64,000 bases of DNA from Silanimonas sp044377035. GTDB lineage: Bacteria > Pseudomonadota > Gammaproteobacteria > Xanthomonadales > Xanthomonadaceae. The stretch spans positions 41,762 to 105,761 of the forward strand of contig NZ_JBILJW010000013.1 of NCBI RefSeq assembly GCF_044377035.1, given 5' to 3'. Below the pieces are notes generated by a model. It was not told the origin of the DNA. It saw only the letters and a list, made by a program, of their open reading frames with translations, and did no database searches. Positions within the stretch are counted from its first letter, which is position 1; each line of letters starts with the position of its first letter. The position numbers and the translations under genes are program-made. Positions 36,057 to 46,438 of this stretch are shown piece after piece.

Positions 36057-36955
36057 CAGAAGTAACCCTCGAGTTTCTTCAGCTCCATCGAGCTGTTCGG
36101 GTCGTGGTCGATCACGCGGCCCTGGCGTTCGGAGGTCGTGGCCACGAGCAATTCCTCGACGATGGCTTCGACGGAATCCGCCTCGGATTCGATGCCACCG
36201 GTGAGCGGGTAGCAGCCCAGCGTGCGGAAGCGCACCTTCTTCTCCGCCGGCCGCTCGCCGGGGCGCAGCGGCAGGCGTTCGTCGTCGACCATGATCAGGG
36301 TGCCGTCGCGCTCGACCACGGGACGCGTCTCGGCGAAGTACAGCGGCGGCAGTTCGATGCCCTCGCGCAGGATGTAGAGCCACACGTCGAGCTCGGTCCA
36401 GTTCGAGATCGGGAAGGCGCGAACGCTCTCGCCCTTGTGGATGCGGCCGTTGTAGAGGTCCCAGAACTCCGGGCGCTGCGCCTTCGGGTCCCAGCGCTGG
36501 TGGGCATCGCGGAAGCTGAAGACGCGCTCCTTCGCCCGCGATTTCTCCTCGTCGCGACGCGCACCGCCGATCGCGCAGTCGTAGCCGCCGCGCGCCAGCG
36601 CCTGCCGCAGGCCCTGCGTGCGCATCACGTCGGTGTGCACGGCCGCGCCGTGGATGAAGGGGTTGATGCCGGCCTTCAGCCCGTCCTCATTGATGTGCAC
36701 GCGCAGCTCGACGTCGAGGCGGTCGGGCACCTGGTCGCGGAATTCGTAGGTCTGGCGGAACTCGAAGGTGCTGTCGATGTGCAGCAGCGGGATCGGCGGC
36801 GGCGCGGGATAGAAGGCTTTCTTCAACAGGTGCAGGAGCACCGTGCTGTCCTTGCCGATGGAGTACAGCAGCACCGGATTGCGGAACTGCGCCGCCACCT
36901 CGCGGAGGATGTGCAGGCTCTCCGCTTCGAGGCGGTCGAGGTGGGACAGGGCCAT
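36056..36955 (-). CDS. cysD: Sulfate adenylyltransferase subunit 2 (CysD), copy 1
   Basis: A 299-residue ATP pyrophosphatase-fold subunit that forms APS from ATP and sulfate together with CysN. It contains LLYSIGKDSTVLLHLLKKAF (PP-loop), HIDSTFEFRQTYEFRD, the GGARRDEEKSRAKERVFSFR segment, SNWTELDVWLYI, TLGCYPLTGGIES and ATTSERQGRVID. It is the first gene of the minus-strand cysD-cysNC pair, divergent from cysJIH across 213 bp that hold two direct repeats. Confidence 0.96.
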   Translation of the reverse strand: MALSHLDRLEAESLHILREVAAQFRNPVLLYSIGKDSTVLLHLLKKAFYPAPPPIPLLHIDSTFEFRQTYEFRDQVPDRLDVELRVHINEDGLKAGINPFIHGAAVHTDVMRTQGLRQALARGGYDCAIGGARRDEEKSRAKERVFSFRDAHQRWDPKAQRPEFWDLYNGRIHKGESVRAFPISNWTELDVWLYILREGIELPPLYFAETRPVVERDGTLIMVDDERLPLRPGERPAEKKVRFRTLGCYPLTGGIESEADSVEAIVEELLVATTSERQGRVIDHDPNSSMELKKLEGYF

Positions 36956-37035
36956 GGGGCGACGTCGAAGGAGGGGGCGGTGCCCGATGGGGCGCAGTAT
37001 CGAAATGCCGTCGCCCTCGCCGGAAATGCCCGGCC

Positions 37036-37099
37036 GTTATCTCCCTATGCCCCGCGAGCGACGGCCGCGGCACATGCACCGCGGTTATCACCCTATGCC
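37036..37099. repeat. Pair of direct repeats in the cysD/cysJ divergent region
   Basis: GTTATCTCCCTATGCC at 37036-37051 and GTTATCACCCTATGCC at 37084-37099 differ at one of 16 positions and start 48 bp apart. They lie between the divergent cysD-cysNC and cysJIH operons and could be binding sites of a sulfur regulator (CysB-like LysR proteins bind A/T-rich sites in such regions). The identity of the regulator is inference. The motif was not seen upstream of manC-cysD2. Confidence 0.5.
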
Positions 37100-37168
37100 G
37101 GGTTTCGCTTTCCGGCACGACCAAGGCGGGAACCAGACTGCGCTCTCGCTCTGGCCCAAGCCGCGCCC

Positions 37169-39043
37169 ATGTCGCTTCCGCTGTCCCCGCCTCCCGCCAC
37201 CTCCCCGTTGCCGCTCGACGTCGAAAGGCGCGCCCTGCTGCAGCGCCTGACCGAAGGCCTCGACCCGGCCACGCTGTGGTGGGTGTCCGGCTACCTGGCC
37301 GGGCTCGCCGCCCCGCAGGCGCGCGGCATCGATCCGGTGCTGAGCGGCGCCACCGCCCTGCCCGGCCTGCCTGCGGCCGGCACGACGGCAGACGCGGCCG
37401 TCGACACGCTCACGATCGTCTACGGCAGCCAGACCGGCAATGCAAAGCGCGCGGCCGAGTCCCTGCTGTCGGAAGCCGGCGCACAAGGCTTGAAGGCCCG
37501 CCTGCTGCGCGCCGACGCCTACCCGCTGGCCGAGCTCAAGCGCGAAACGCAGTTGGTCGTCGTCATCAGCACGCAGGGCGACGGCGATCCCCCGGACGAT
37601 GCCCGCGGCTTCGTCGAACACCTGCTGGGGCGGCGCGCGCCGAAGCTCGATGGCCTGCGCTTCGCCGTGCTGGGCCTCGGCGACTCGAGCTATGCGAAGT
37701 TCTGCGAGATCGGCCGCGTGCTCGACGCGCGCCTGGCCGAACTCGGCGGCACACGCCTCACTGCGCTGGGCGAGGCAGACGTCGACATCGACACCGTTGC
37801 CACACCGTGGCGCGCCGACGTGGTGCGGGCGTTGGAAGCCCTGCGACCGGCGTCGAATGGCGAGGCGCCCGTCGCACCGGGCCTGCGCGCCGCGCTGGTC
37901 GAGACGAGCGGTTCGCTCACACCTTCGAGCGCCGCTGCGACCCGCGACGCCCCGGTGGCCGCAGAACTGCTGGCCAACACCCGCCTCACCGGCCGCGGCA
38001 GCGACCGCGACACACGCCATCTCGAGTTCGCCATCGACCCGACGACGCTCGACTACACGCCGGGCGACGCCGCGGGCGTGTGGCCGGTGCAGGCGCCCGC
38101 GCTGGTCGAGGCGATCCTCGAAGCCGCCGGCCTCGATGGCGACACCGCGGTGACGCAAGGCGCCGACACCTTGCCGCTGCGCCGCTGGCTGGGCGAGCGC
38201 CGCGAACTCACCCGCCTGCACCGCCCGCTGCTGAAGGCGCACGCGGAGCGCAGCGACAGCGCGAAGCTCGCCGCCGCGCTGTCCGACGCCAGCGCCGCCA
38301 CCGCCCTGCTGCAAACCACGCCGCTGCTCGACCTGCTGGCCGAGCACCCGGCGGCGTGGACGGCCGACGATCTGATCCGCTCGCTTCGCCCGCTGGCCCC
38401 GCGGCTCTACTCCATCGCCTCCAGCCGCGAGGCCGTCGGCGACGAGCTGCATCTCACCGTGGGCCACGAAGTCTTCGAAGGCCGCGACGGCCTGCGCTAC
38501 GGCGCGGCCTCGCATTACCTCGCGACGCTCAAGGAAGGCGACACCGCGCGGCTCTTCATCGAACGCAACGAACGCTTCCGCCTGCCTACCGATGCCTCGC
38601 GCGACGTGATCATGATCGGGCCGGGCACCGGCGTGGCGCCCTTCCGTGGTTTCGTGCAGCACCGCGCGGCCACGGGCGCGAGCGGCGGGAACTGGCTGGT
38701 GTTCGGCAACCCGCACTTCCGCACCGATTTCCTCTACCAGGTGGAATGGCAGAAGGCGCTGAAGGCCGGGCAGCTGCACCGCCTCGACCTCGCCTTCTCG
38801 CGCGATGGCGCCACAAAGACCTACGTGCAGCACCGGCTCGCCGAGCAAGGTGCCGAGCTCTGGCGCTGGCTGCAGGACGGCGCGCACCTCTACGTCTGCG
38901 GCGACGCCACGCGCATGGCCAAGGACGTGCACGCCACCCTGCTCGCCATCGCGCAGCAGCATGGCGGCCTCGATCGTGATGCCGCCACCGACTACTTCAC
39001 CGGGCTGGAACGCACCGCCCGCTACGCCCGGGACGTTTACTGA
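37169..39043 (+). CDS. cysJ: Assimilatory sulfite reductase (NADPH) flavoprotein subunit
   Basis: A 624-residue diflavin reductase from ATG 37169. The N-terminal flavodoxin domain has TIVYGSQTGNAKRAAESL, STQGDGDPPDDARGF and VLGLGDSSYAKFCEIG. The FAD/NADPH part has RLYSIASS, MIGPGTGVAPFRGFVQHR and VCGDATRMAKDV, ending in ARDVY as in CysJ. It passes electrons from NADPH to CysI. It leads the cysJIH operon; CysI starts one base into its stop codon. Confidence 0.96.
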   Translation: MSLPLSPPPATSPLPLDVERRALLQRLTEGLDPATLWWVSGYLAGLAAPQARGIDPVLSGATALPGLPAAGTTADAAVDTLTIVYGSQTGNAKRAAESLLSEAGAQGLKARLLRADAYPLAELKRETQLVVVISTQGDGDPPDDARGFVEHLLGRRAPKLDGLRFAVLGLGDSSYAKFCEIGRVLDARLAELGGTRLTALGEADVDIDTVATPWRADVVRALEALRPASNGEAPVAPGLRAALVETSGSLTPSSAAATRDAPVAAELLANTRLTGRGSDRDTRHLEFAIDPTTLDYTPGDAAGVWPVQAPALVEAILEAAGLDGDTAVTQGADTLPLRRWLGERRELTRLHRPLLKAHAERSDSAKLAAALSDASAATALLQTTPLLDLLAEHPAAWTADDLIRSLRPLAPRLYSIASSREAVGDELHLTVGHEVFEGRDGLRYGAASHYLATLKEGDTARLFIERNERFRLPTDASRDVIMIGPGTGVAPFRGFVQHRAATGASGGNWLVFGNPHFRTDFLYQVEWQKALKAGQLHRLDLAFSRDGATKTYVQHRLAEQGAELWRWLQDGAHLYVCGDATRMAKDVHATLLAIAQQHGGLDRDAATDYFTGLERTARYARDVY

Positions 39044-40740
39044 TGGCCACGCATTCCGTCGAAGACATCAAGCGCCAGAGCGCCGGCCTGCGCGGCACGC
39101 TCGAGGCCAGCCTCGCTGATCCGATCACCGGCGCCCTGCGCGACGACGATCAGATCCTCATCAAGTACCACGGCAGCTACCAGCAGGACGACCGCGACCT
39201 GCGCGAGGAGCGCCGCGTCGCCAAGCTCGAGCCGGCCTACAGCTTCATGATCCGCACCCGCACGCCGGGCGGCGTGCTCACGCCTACGCAGTGGCTGAAG
39301 CTCGACGGCGTGGCGAACGACTTCGCCGAGCGCGGCCTGCGCATCACCACGCGCCAGGCCGTGCAGTTCCACGGCGTCATCAAGCGCGAGCTGAAGGCCA
39401 CGATGAAGGCCATCAATGCCGCGCTGATCGACACCCTCGCCGCCTGCGGCGACGTCAACCGCAACGTGGCCGTCGCGGCGAACCCGCAGGTCTCGGCGGC
39501 GCACGCCACCGTGTACGCGCAGGCCGCGGCCCTCTCCGAGCACCTGCTGCCGAACACCCGCGCCTACTACGAGATCTGGCTGGACGAGGAGCGCGTGGCC
39601 GGCGGCGACCCGGCCGCCGAGCCGATCTATGGCAGCACCTACCTTCCGCGCAAGTTCAAGATCGGCTTCGCCATCCCGCCGACCAACGACGTCGATGTGT
39701 TCGCGCAGGATCTTGGCTTCGTCGCCCACCTCGATGGCGACGTGCTGACCGGCTACACCGTGCTCGTCGGCGGCGGCATGGGGAGCACGCACGGCGATGC
39801 CGAGACCTACCCGCGCCTCGCCGACCCGCTGGGCTTCATCACGCCCGAGCAGCTGATCCCGGTGGCCACCGCCGTCGTCACCGCGCAGCGCGACCTCGGC
39901 AACCGCACCGTGCGCAAGCACGCGCGGCTCAAGTACACGATCGACCGCGTCGGGCTCGACGCCTTCCGCGCCGAGGTGGAGCAGCGCAGCGGCGTCACGC
40001 TCGCACCCCCGAAGCCGCTGGCCTTCACCCACAACGGCGACCGCTTCGGCTGGGTCGAGGGCGAAGACGGCCGTGCGCACCTGACGCTGCGCATCACCGC
40101 CGGCCGCGTGCAGGACGGCGACGCGGGGCTGTGGCAAACCGGCCTGCGCGCGGTCGCGCAGGCCCTGCTGGAGGCCGGGGAGGGCGAGTTCCGCCTGACG
40201 CCGAACCAGAACCTCGTCATCGCTGGGCTGTCGCCGGCCCGGCGCGCGAGCGTCGACGCGCTGGTGACGACCTATGGGCTCGACCAGTTCCGCCGCGCCA
40301 AGCCGCTCGCCTTGAACGCGCTCGCCTGCGTGGCGCTGCCCACCTGCGCGCTGGCCATGGCCGAGGCCGAGCGCTACCTGCCCGCCTTCGTCGAACGCGT
40401 GCAGGCGCTGCTGGATCGCCACGGGGTGAATGAGGCCGACATCCACCTGCGCATCAGCGGCTGCCCCAACGGCTGCTCGCGGCCCTTCCTCGGCGAAATC
40501 GCACTCGTCGGCAAAGCACCCGGCCGCTACAACCTGATGCTCGGCGCCGACCATCGCGGCGCACGCCTGAACGCGCTGTACCGCGAGAACGTCGACGAAG
40601 CGCAGATCCTTGCCGCGCTCGAACCGCTCATCGCGGCCTATGCCGCAGACCGCCGCGCGGACGAACGCTTCGGCGATTTCCTCGTGCGCAGCGGTGTCGT
40701 CGCGCCGAAACCCGGCCCGATCCCGCTGGTGTTGGAATGA
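39043..40740 (+). CDS. cysI: Assimilatory sulfite reductase (NADPH) hemoprotein subunit
   Basis: A 565-residue siroheme/4Fe-4S enzyme reducing sulfite to sulfide. ILIKYHGSYQQDDRDLR lies near the N-terminus, ITTRQAVQFHGVIK and CGDVNRNVAV follow, and the cluster ligands are in ALACVALPTCALAMAEAE (Cx5C) and ISGCPNGCSRPFLGEIALVG (Cx3C). The size matches E. coli CysI (570). It is tightly packed between cysJ (1-base overlap) and cysH (4-base overlap). Confidence 0.97.
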   Translation: MATHSVEDIKRQSAGLRGTLEASLADPITGALRDDDQILIKYHGSYQQDDRDLREERRVAKLEPAYSFMIRTRTPGGVLTPTQWLKLDGVANDFAERGLRITTRQAVQFHGVIKRELKATMKAINAALIDTLAACGDVNRNVAVAANPQVSAAHATVYAQAAALSEHLLPNTRAYYEIWLDEERVAGGDPAAEPIYGSTYLPRKFKIGFAIPPTNDVDVFAQDLGFVAHLDGDVLTGYTVLVGGGMGSTHGDAETYPRLADPLGFITPEQLIPVATAVVTAQRDLGNRTVRKHARLKYTIDRVGLDAFRAEVEQRSGVTLAPPKPLAFTHNGDRFGWVEGEDGRAHLTLRITAGRVQDGDAGLWQTGLRAVAQALLEAGEGEFRLTPNQNLVIAGLSPARRASVDALVTTYGLDQFRRAKPLALNALACVALPTCALAMAEAERYLPAFVERVQALLDRHGVNEADIHLRISGCPNGCSRPFLGEIALVGKAPGRYNLMLGADHRGARLNALYRENVDEAQILAALEPLIAAYAADRRADERFGDFLVRSGVVAPKPGPIPLVLE

Positions 40741-41513
40741 GTGCGGACGGCACACCCTCGCGCGCTGCGGTGGACGCCACATGGCGTGCCCCCACCTCGC
40801 TTGCCGAGGCCTGGGCTGATGACGCCGCCCTCGACACGCTGAACGCGTGGCTGGAATGCCTCGACGCCGATGCGCGGCTCGCGTGGGCACTGGCGAACGC
40901 ACCGGGCCGCGCCGTGCTCTCGACCAGCTTCGGCGCGCAGTCCGCCGCCGTGCTGCATCTCGTCACGCGGCAGGCGCCGGAGTTGCCGGTGGTGTTGGTC
41001 GACACCGGCTATCTGTTCCCGGAGACCTACCGTTTCGCCGATGAGCTCACCCGCCGCCTCGCGCTGAACCTGCACGTGGCGCGGGCCGACGACTCCCCGG
41101 CCTGGTTCGAAGCGCGTCACGGCAAACTGTGGGAGCACGGCCTCGACGGCATCGAGCGCTACAACCGCCTTCGCAAAGTGGAGCCGATGCAGCGCGCGCT
41201 CGACGGCCTCGGCGCGACGTTGTGGATCGCCGGATTGCGCCGCAGCCAAGCCGGCACGCGCGAACACCGCCGCGTGCTGGAACGCGCCGGCACCCGCTGG
41301 AAGCTGCATCCCGTCATCGACTGGACCGACCGCGACATCGGCGCCTATCTGAAGGCCCACGCGCTCCCGTGGCATCCGCTGTGGGAGCAGGGCTACGTGT
41401 CGATCGGCGACGTGCACACCACGCGCCCGCTGTCGGCGGACGTCGATGACGCGGCCACGCGCTTCTTCGGCCTCAAGCGCGAGTGCGGGCTGCACGAGCT
41501 CAGCGCAGGTTGA
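40737..41513 (+). CDS. cysH: Phosphoadenylyl-sulfate (PAPS) reductase
   Basis: A 258-residue thioredoxin-dependent reductase giving sulfite and PAP. It has LSTSFGAQSAAVLHL, VDTGYLFPETYRFADELT, RLRKVEPMQRAL, AGLRRSQAGTRE, WTDRDIGAYL and the C-terminal catalytic ECGLH. The extra Cys pairs that hold an iron-sulfur cluster in APS reductases are missing (YNRLRKVEP has Tyr/Asn where those have CC), so the enzyme should require PAPS. This makes an active APS kinase essential for growth on sulfate. It overlaps the convergent alkB-like gene by 14 bp. Confidence 0.95.
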   Translation: MSADGTPSRAAVDATWRAPTSLAEAWADDAALDTLNAWLECLDADARLAWALANAPGRAVLSTSFGAQSAAVLHLVTRQAPELPVVLVDTGYLFPETYRFADELTRRLALNLHVARADDSPAWFEARHGKLWEHGLDGIERYNRLRKVEPMQRALDGLGATLWIAGLRRSQAGTREHRRVLERAGTRWKLHPVIDWTDRDIGAYLKAHALPWHPLWEQGYVSIGDVHTTRPLSADVDDAATRFFGLKRECGLHELSAG

Positions 41514-42120
41514 CCCAGCGAAACGTCAGGTTGATCCGTTCCCCCTTCACGCCCGCCATCTTCGGCAGCGCGTGCTGCGCCACGCGCTGGCAGTCACCAC
41601 GCATCACCAGCAGGTCGCCGTCACGCAATCGGAACTCGGCCTTGGTGGCGTGGTCGTTCTTCATCCGCATCAGGAATCGGCGCTCCACGCCGAGGCTGAG
41701 TGAGGCGATCACCGGCTCGGGCCCGAGTTCCGGTTCGTCGTCGCTGTGCCAACCCATCGAATCGCTGCCGTCGCGGTACCGGTTCAACAGCACGCTGTTG
41801 AAGCGCGCGCCACACACCGCCTCGAGGCGCGGCAGCAGGGCCTCGATCGCCGGATGCCAGGGTTCCGGCTCGAACAGGGCACCGGAATAGCGGTAGCGCG
41901 TCCCCGGATCGCCCATCCAGCAGCTCAGGCGGGGCGAATCCACCCAGCGCCCGAACATCCGGATGCGGTGGACCGTCCAGGGCACCTCGTCCGCCAGCCG
42001 GCCCGCCAAGGCCGCGGCCCGATCCGACGGCAACCACCCCGGCCGAGCCTCGACCCGGCCCTCCCAGGGCCCCTCCGGGGGGCGGGGATCGTCGGAAAAC
42101 AGGTCGAGGCCGGCGTGCAT
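41500..42120 (-). CDS. AlkB-like 2-oxoglutarate/Fe(II) dioxygenase
   Basis: A 206-residue protein starting at ATG 42120 (MHAGLDLFSD). It fits the AlkB fold: WTVHRIRMFGRWVDSPRLSCW, ARFNSVLLNRYRDGSDSMGWHSDDE with the HxD iron ligands, LSLGVERRFLMRMK, LRDGDLLVMRGDCQRVAQHALP with the distal His, and ERINLTFRWV with the Rx5R 2-oxoglutarate contact. Such enzymes reverse N-alkyl damage in DNA or RNA; it resembles the short eukaryotic ALKBH2/3-type bacterial homologs rather than E. coli AlkB. The frame upstream of ATG 42120 is shadow sequence. It is convergent with cysH. Confidence 0.9.
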   Translation of the reverse strand: MHAGLDLFSDDPRPPEGPWEGRVEARPGWLPSDRAAALAGRLADEVPWTVHRIRMFGRWVDSPRLSCWMGDPGTRYRYSGALFEPEPWHPAIEALLPRLEAVCGARFNSVLLNRYRDGSDSMGWHSDDEPELGPEPVIASLSLGVERRFLMRMKNDHATKAEFRLRDGDLLVMRGDCQRVAQHALPKMAGVKGERINLTFRWVNLR

Positions 42121-42262
42121 GCCGCGATTCTGGCGGGTGGGATCGCCGCAGGGGCGTGACGGCACCGCCTTCGCGCCGCCGCCATGACAGCCCCCCCCTC
42201 CCCCGGCGACAATGCCGGGCTTGGCGGCGCCCCCGCCCCCCCGTCTTCCGGAGTCAGGATCC

Positions 42263-43864
<1,602 letters not shown>

Positions 43865-43915
43865 CCCCCTCGGGGCCACGGACACGGGCCCCCGATCAAC
43901 GTAAGGAGAGATTGG

Positions 43916-44974
43916 ATGAAAACCTGGCTGGTCACCGGCGGCGCCGGATTCATCGGCGGCAACTTCGTGCTCGAGGCGCGGCAGCACGGGCTCGCGCGCA
44001 TCATCAACCTCGACGTGCTGACCTACGCCGGCAACCGCGACACGCTGGCCGCGCTCGACGGCGACCCGGACCATGTGTTCGTGCACGGTGACATCGGGGA
44101 TCGCGAGCTTGTTTCGCGCCTGCTGGCCGAGCATTCCGTGGACGCGGTGGTCAACTTCGCCGCCGAGAGCCACGTCGACCGTTCCATCGACGGCCCGGCC
44201 GCCTTCATCCAGACCAATGTCGTTGGCACGCTCGCCCTGCTCGAGGCCACGCGCGACTACTGGAAGGCGCTGGCGCCCGAGCGCGCCGCCGCTTTCCGCT
44301 TCCTGCATGTGTCGACCGACGAGGTCTACGGCTCGTTGGGCGACACGGGCTACTTCACCGAAGAGACCCCCTTCGCGCCGAACTCGCCCTACTCGGCCTC
44401 AAAGGCCGCATCCGACCATCTCGTGCGCGCCTTCCACCACACCTACGGGCTGCCGGTGCTGACGACGAACTGCTCGAACAACTACGGGCCGTTCCAGTTC
44501 CCCGAGAAGCTCATCCCGCTGATGATCCAGAAGCTCATCAACGACCAGCCGCTGCCGGTCTACGGCGACGGCAGCAACATCCGCGACTGGCTCTACGTGG
44601 GCGATCACTGCGCCGCGATCCGCGACGTACTGGCGGGCGGCCGCGTCGGCGAGACCTACAACGTCGGCGGTGATGCCGAGCGCCGCAACCTCGAGGTCGT
44701 TCATGCACTCTGCGACGCCCTCGACGCCCGACGCCCGCGCGCGGACGGCCAGTCGCGCCGCGTGCAGATCACCTTTGTGAAAGATCGTCCGGGCCACGAC
44801 AAGCGCTACGCGATTGATGCCTCGAAGCTGAAGCGCGAACTGGGCTGGGCACCGACCGTCAGTTTCGAGCAGGGCCTCGCCCGCACCATCGACTGGTACC
44901 TCGACAACGAGGCATGGGTGGGCAAGATCCTCGACGGCAGCTACCGCCTCGAACGCATCGGCACGCAGGCCTGA
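43916..44974 (+). CDS. rmlB: dTDP-glucose 4,6-dehydratase
   Basis: Second step of dTDP-L-rhamnose synthesis. A 352-residue short-chain dehydrogenase/reductase: VTGGAGFIGGNFV (NAD binding), NFAAESHVDRSIDGP, FLHVSTDEVYGSLGDTG, the catalytic YxxxK in SPYSASKAASDHL, and NCSNNYGPFQFPEKLIPL. The glycine motif ends in G rather than the usual S. A TAAGGAGAG ribosome site lies just before the start. First gene of rmlBACD. Confidence 0.97.
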   Translation: MKTWLVTGGAGFIGGNFVLEARQHGLARIINLDVLTYAGNRDTLAALDGDPDHVFVHGDIGDRELVSRLLAEHSVDAVVNFAAESHVDRSIDGPAAFIQTNVVGTLALLEATRDYWKALAPERAAAFRFLHVSTDEVYGSLGDTGYFTEETPFAPNSPYSASKAASDHLVRAFHHTYGLPVLTTNCSNNYGPFQFPEKLIPLMIQKLINDQPLPVYGDGSNIRDWLYVGDHCAAIRDVLAGGRVGETYNVGGDAERRNLEVVHALCDALDARRPRADGQSRRVQITFVKDRPGHDKRYAIDASKLKRELGWAPTVSFEQGLARTIDWYLDNEAWVGKILDGSYRLERIGTQA

Positions 44975-44984
44975 GGAGAACGCC

Positions 44985-45872
44985 ATGACCCAACGCAAAG
45001 GCATCATCCTCGCCGGCGGCTCCGGCACGCGGCTTTATCCGATCACCAAGGGCGTCAGCAAGCAGCTGCTGCCTGTGTACGACAAGCCGATGATCTACTA
45101 CCCGCTCTCGGTGCTGATGCTGGCGGGCATCCGCGAGGTGCTGATCATCAACACCCCGCACGAGCAGGCCATGTTCAAGGCCCTGCTGGGTGACGGGTCG
45201 CAGTGGGGCATGCGCTTCGAGTACGTCGCGCAACCGAGCCCGGATGGGCTGGCGCAGGCATTCATCCTAGGCCGCGAGTTCCTCGACGGCGCCCCGTCCT
45301 GCCTCGTACTCGGTGACAACATCTTCCACGGCAGCGGCTTCACCGAGCTGCTGAAGCGTGCCGATGCCCGCGATACCGGTGCCACGGTGTTCGGCTACTG
45401 GGTGAAGGACGCCAAGGCCTATGGCGTCGCCGAGTTTGACGCACAAGGCCGTGTGGTCGGCCTTGAAGAAAAGCCGGCGCAACCAAAGTCGAACTACGCC
45501 GTCACCGGCCTGTACTTCTACGACGGCCGCGCCCCGGAGTTCGCCGCCGCGCTGAAGCCCTCGCCGCGCGGCGAGCTCGAGATCACCGACCTCAACCGCT
45601 GCTACCTCGAGGACGGCTCGCTGCACCTCGAGAAGATGGGCCGCGGCTACGCCTGGCTCGACACGGGCACGCACGAGTCGCTGCTTCAAGCCGGAAACTT
45701 CATCGAGACGATCGAGCAGCGCCAAGGCCTGCGCGTCGCCTGCCCCGAGGAAATCGCCTACTTCCAAGGGTGGATCGACAGCGCCCAACTGGAGACGCTG
45801 GCCAAGCCTCTGGCCAAGAATGGCTATGGCCAGTACCTGCTTTCCCTGCTCACGCACGGCCCGGTGGCCTGA
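44985..45872 (+). CDS. rmlA: Glucose-1-phosphate thymidylyltransferase
   Basis: First step of dTDP-rhamnose synthesis. A 295-residue nucleotidyltransferase with GIILAGGSGTRLYPITKGVSKQ, PVYDKPMIYYPLS, EYVAQPSPDGLAQAFILG, LVLGDNIFHG, VVGLEEKPAQPKSNYAVTGLYFYD and GYAWLDTGTHESLL. The length is normal. It follows rmlB after 10 bp. Confidence 0.97.
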   Translation: MTQRKGIILAGGSGTRLYPITKGVSKQLLPVYDKPMIYYPLSVLMLAGIREVLIINTPHEQAMFKALLGDGSQWGMRFEYVAQPSPDGLAQAFILGREFLDGAPSCLVLGDNIFHGSGFTELLKRADARDTGATVFGYWVKDAKAYGVAEFDAQGRVVGLEEKPAQPKSNYAVTGLYFYDGRAPEFAAALKPSPRGELEITDLNRCYLEDGSLHLEKMGRGYAWLDTGTHESLLQAGNFIETIEQRQGLRVACPEEIAYFQGWIDSAQLETLAKPLAKNGYGQYLLSLLTHGPVA

Positions 45873-45880
45873 GACTCCGA

Positions 45881-46438
45881 ATGAAGTTCATCGAAACCGC
45901 CCTCGCCGGCTGCATCATCATCGAACCGACCGTCTTCGGTGATGCGAGAGGCGTGTTCTTCGAGAACTGGAACGCGGCCAAATTTGCCAACGCCGGAATC
46001 CATGCGCACTTCGTCCAAGCCAACGTCTCGACCTCGACGCGCGGCGTGCTGCGCGGCCTGCATTACCAGTGGCCGAACCCGCAGGGTAAGCTGGTTCAGG
46101 TGCTCGAAGGGGAGGTGTGGGACGTCGCGGTCGACATCCGCCGCGGCTCGCCCACCTTCGGCCGCAGCGCGGCCGTCGTACTGAGCGCCGAGAATCGAAG
46201 GCAGATTTGGATTCCCGAGGGCTTCGCCCACGGCTTCGTCGTGCTGAGCGAGCGCGCCACCTTCTCCTACCTCTGCACGGCGCTGTACGACCGCGAAGCC
46301 GACGCCGGCGTGCGTTGGAACGACAGCCAGCTGGCCATCGACTGGCCGGTGGCCGAGCCCTCGCTGTCGGACAAGGACGCCAAGGCGCCCTTCCTCGCCG
46401 ACATCCCCGAGGCACGCCTGCCGGTGTTCGCGGCATGA
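45881..46438 (+). CDS. rmlC: dTDP-4-dehydrorhamnose 3,5-epimerase
   Basis: Third step of dTDP-rhamnose synthesis. A 185-residue cupin from ATG 45881. It has FGDARGVFFENWN, FVQANVSTSTRGVLRGLHYQ with the catalytic His, GKLVQVLEGEVWDVAVDIRRGSPTFG and WIPEGFAHGFVVLS, then an SYLCTALY stretch holding the active-site Tyr region. It ends with a 4-bp overlap into rmlD. Confidence 0.97.
   Translation: MKFIETALAGCIIIEPTVFGDARGVFFENWNAAKFANAGIHAHFVQANVSTSTRGVLRGLHYQWPNPQGKLVQVLEGEVWDVAVDIRRGSPTFGRSAAVVLSAENRRQIWIPEGFAHGFVVLSERATFSYLCTALYDREADAGVRWNDSQLAIDWPVAEPSLSDKDAKAPFLADIPEARLPVFAA

Noticed and set aside
37036..37099. The direct repeats as a mobile-element target duplication
   Set aside because: Only 32 bp lie between them, with no transposase or inverted ends; an operator role is simpler.
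43865..43915. Possible hairpin between etfD and rmlB
   Set aside because: The arms (CGGGGCC and GGGCCCCCG) pair only with a bulge and there is no T run, so terminator function is not supported.
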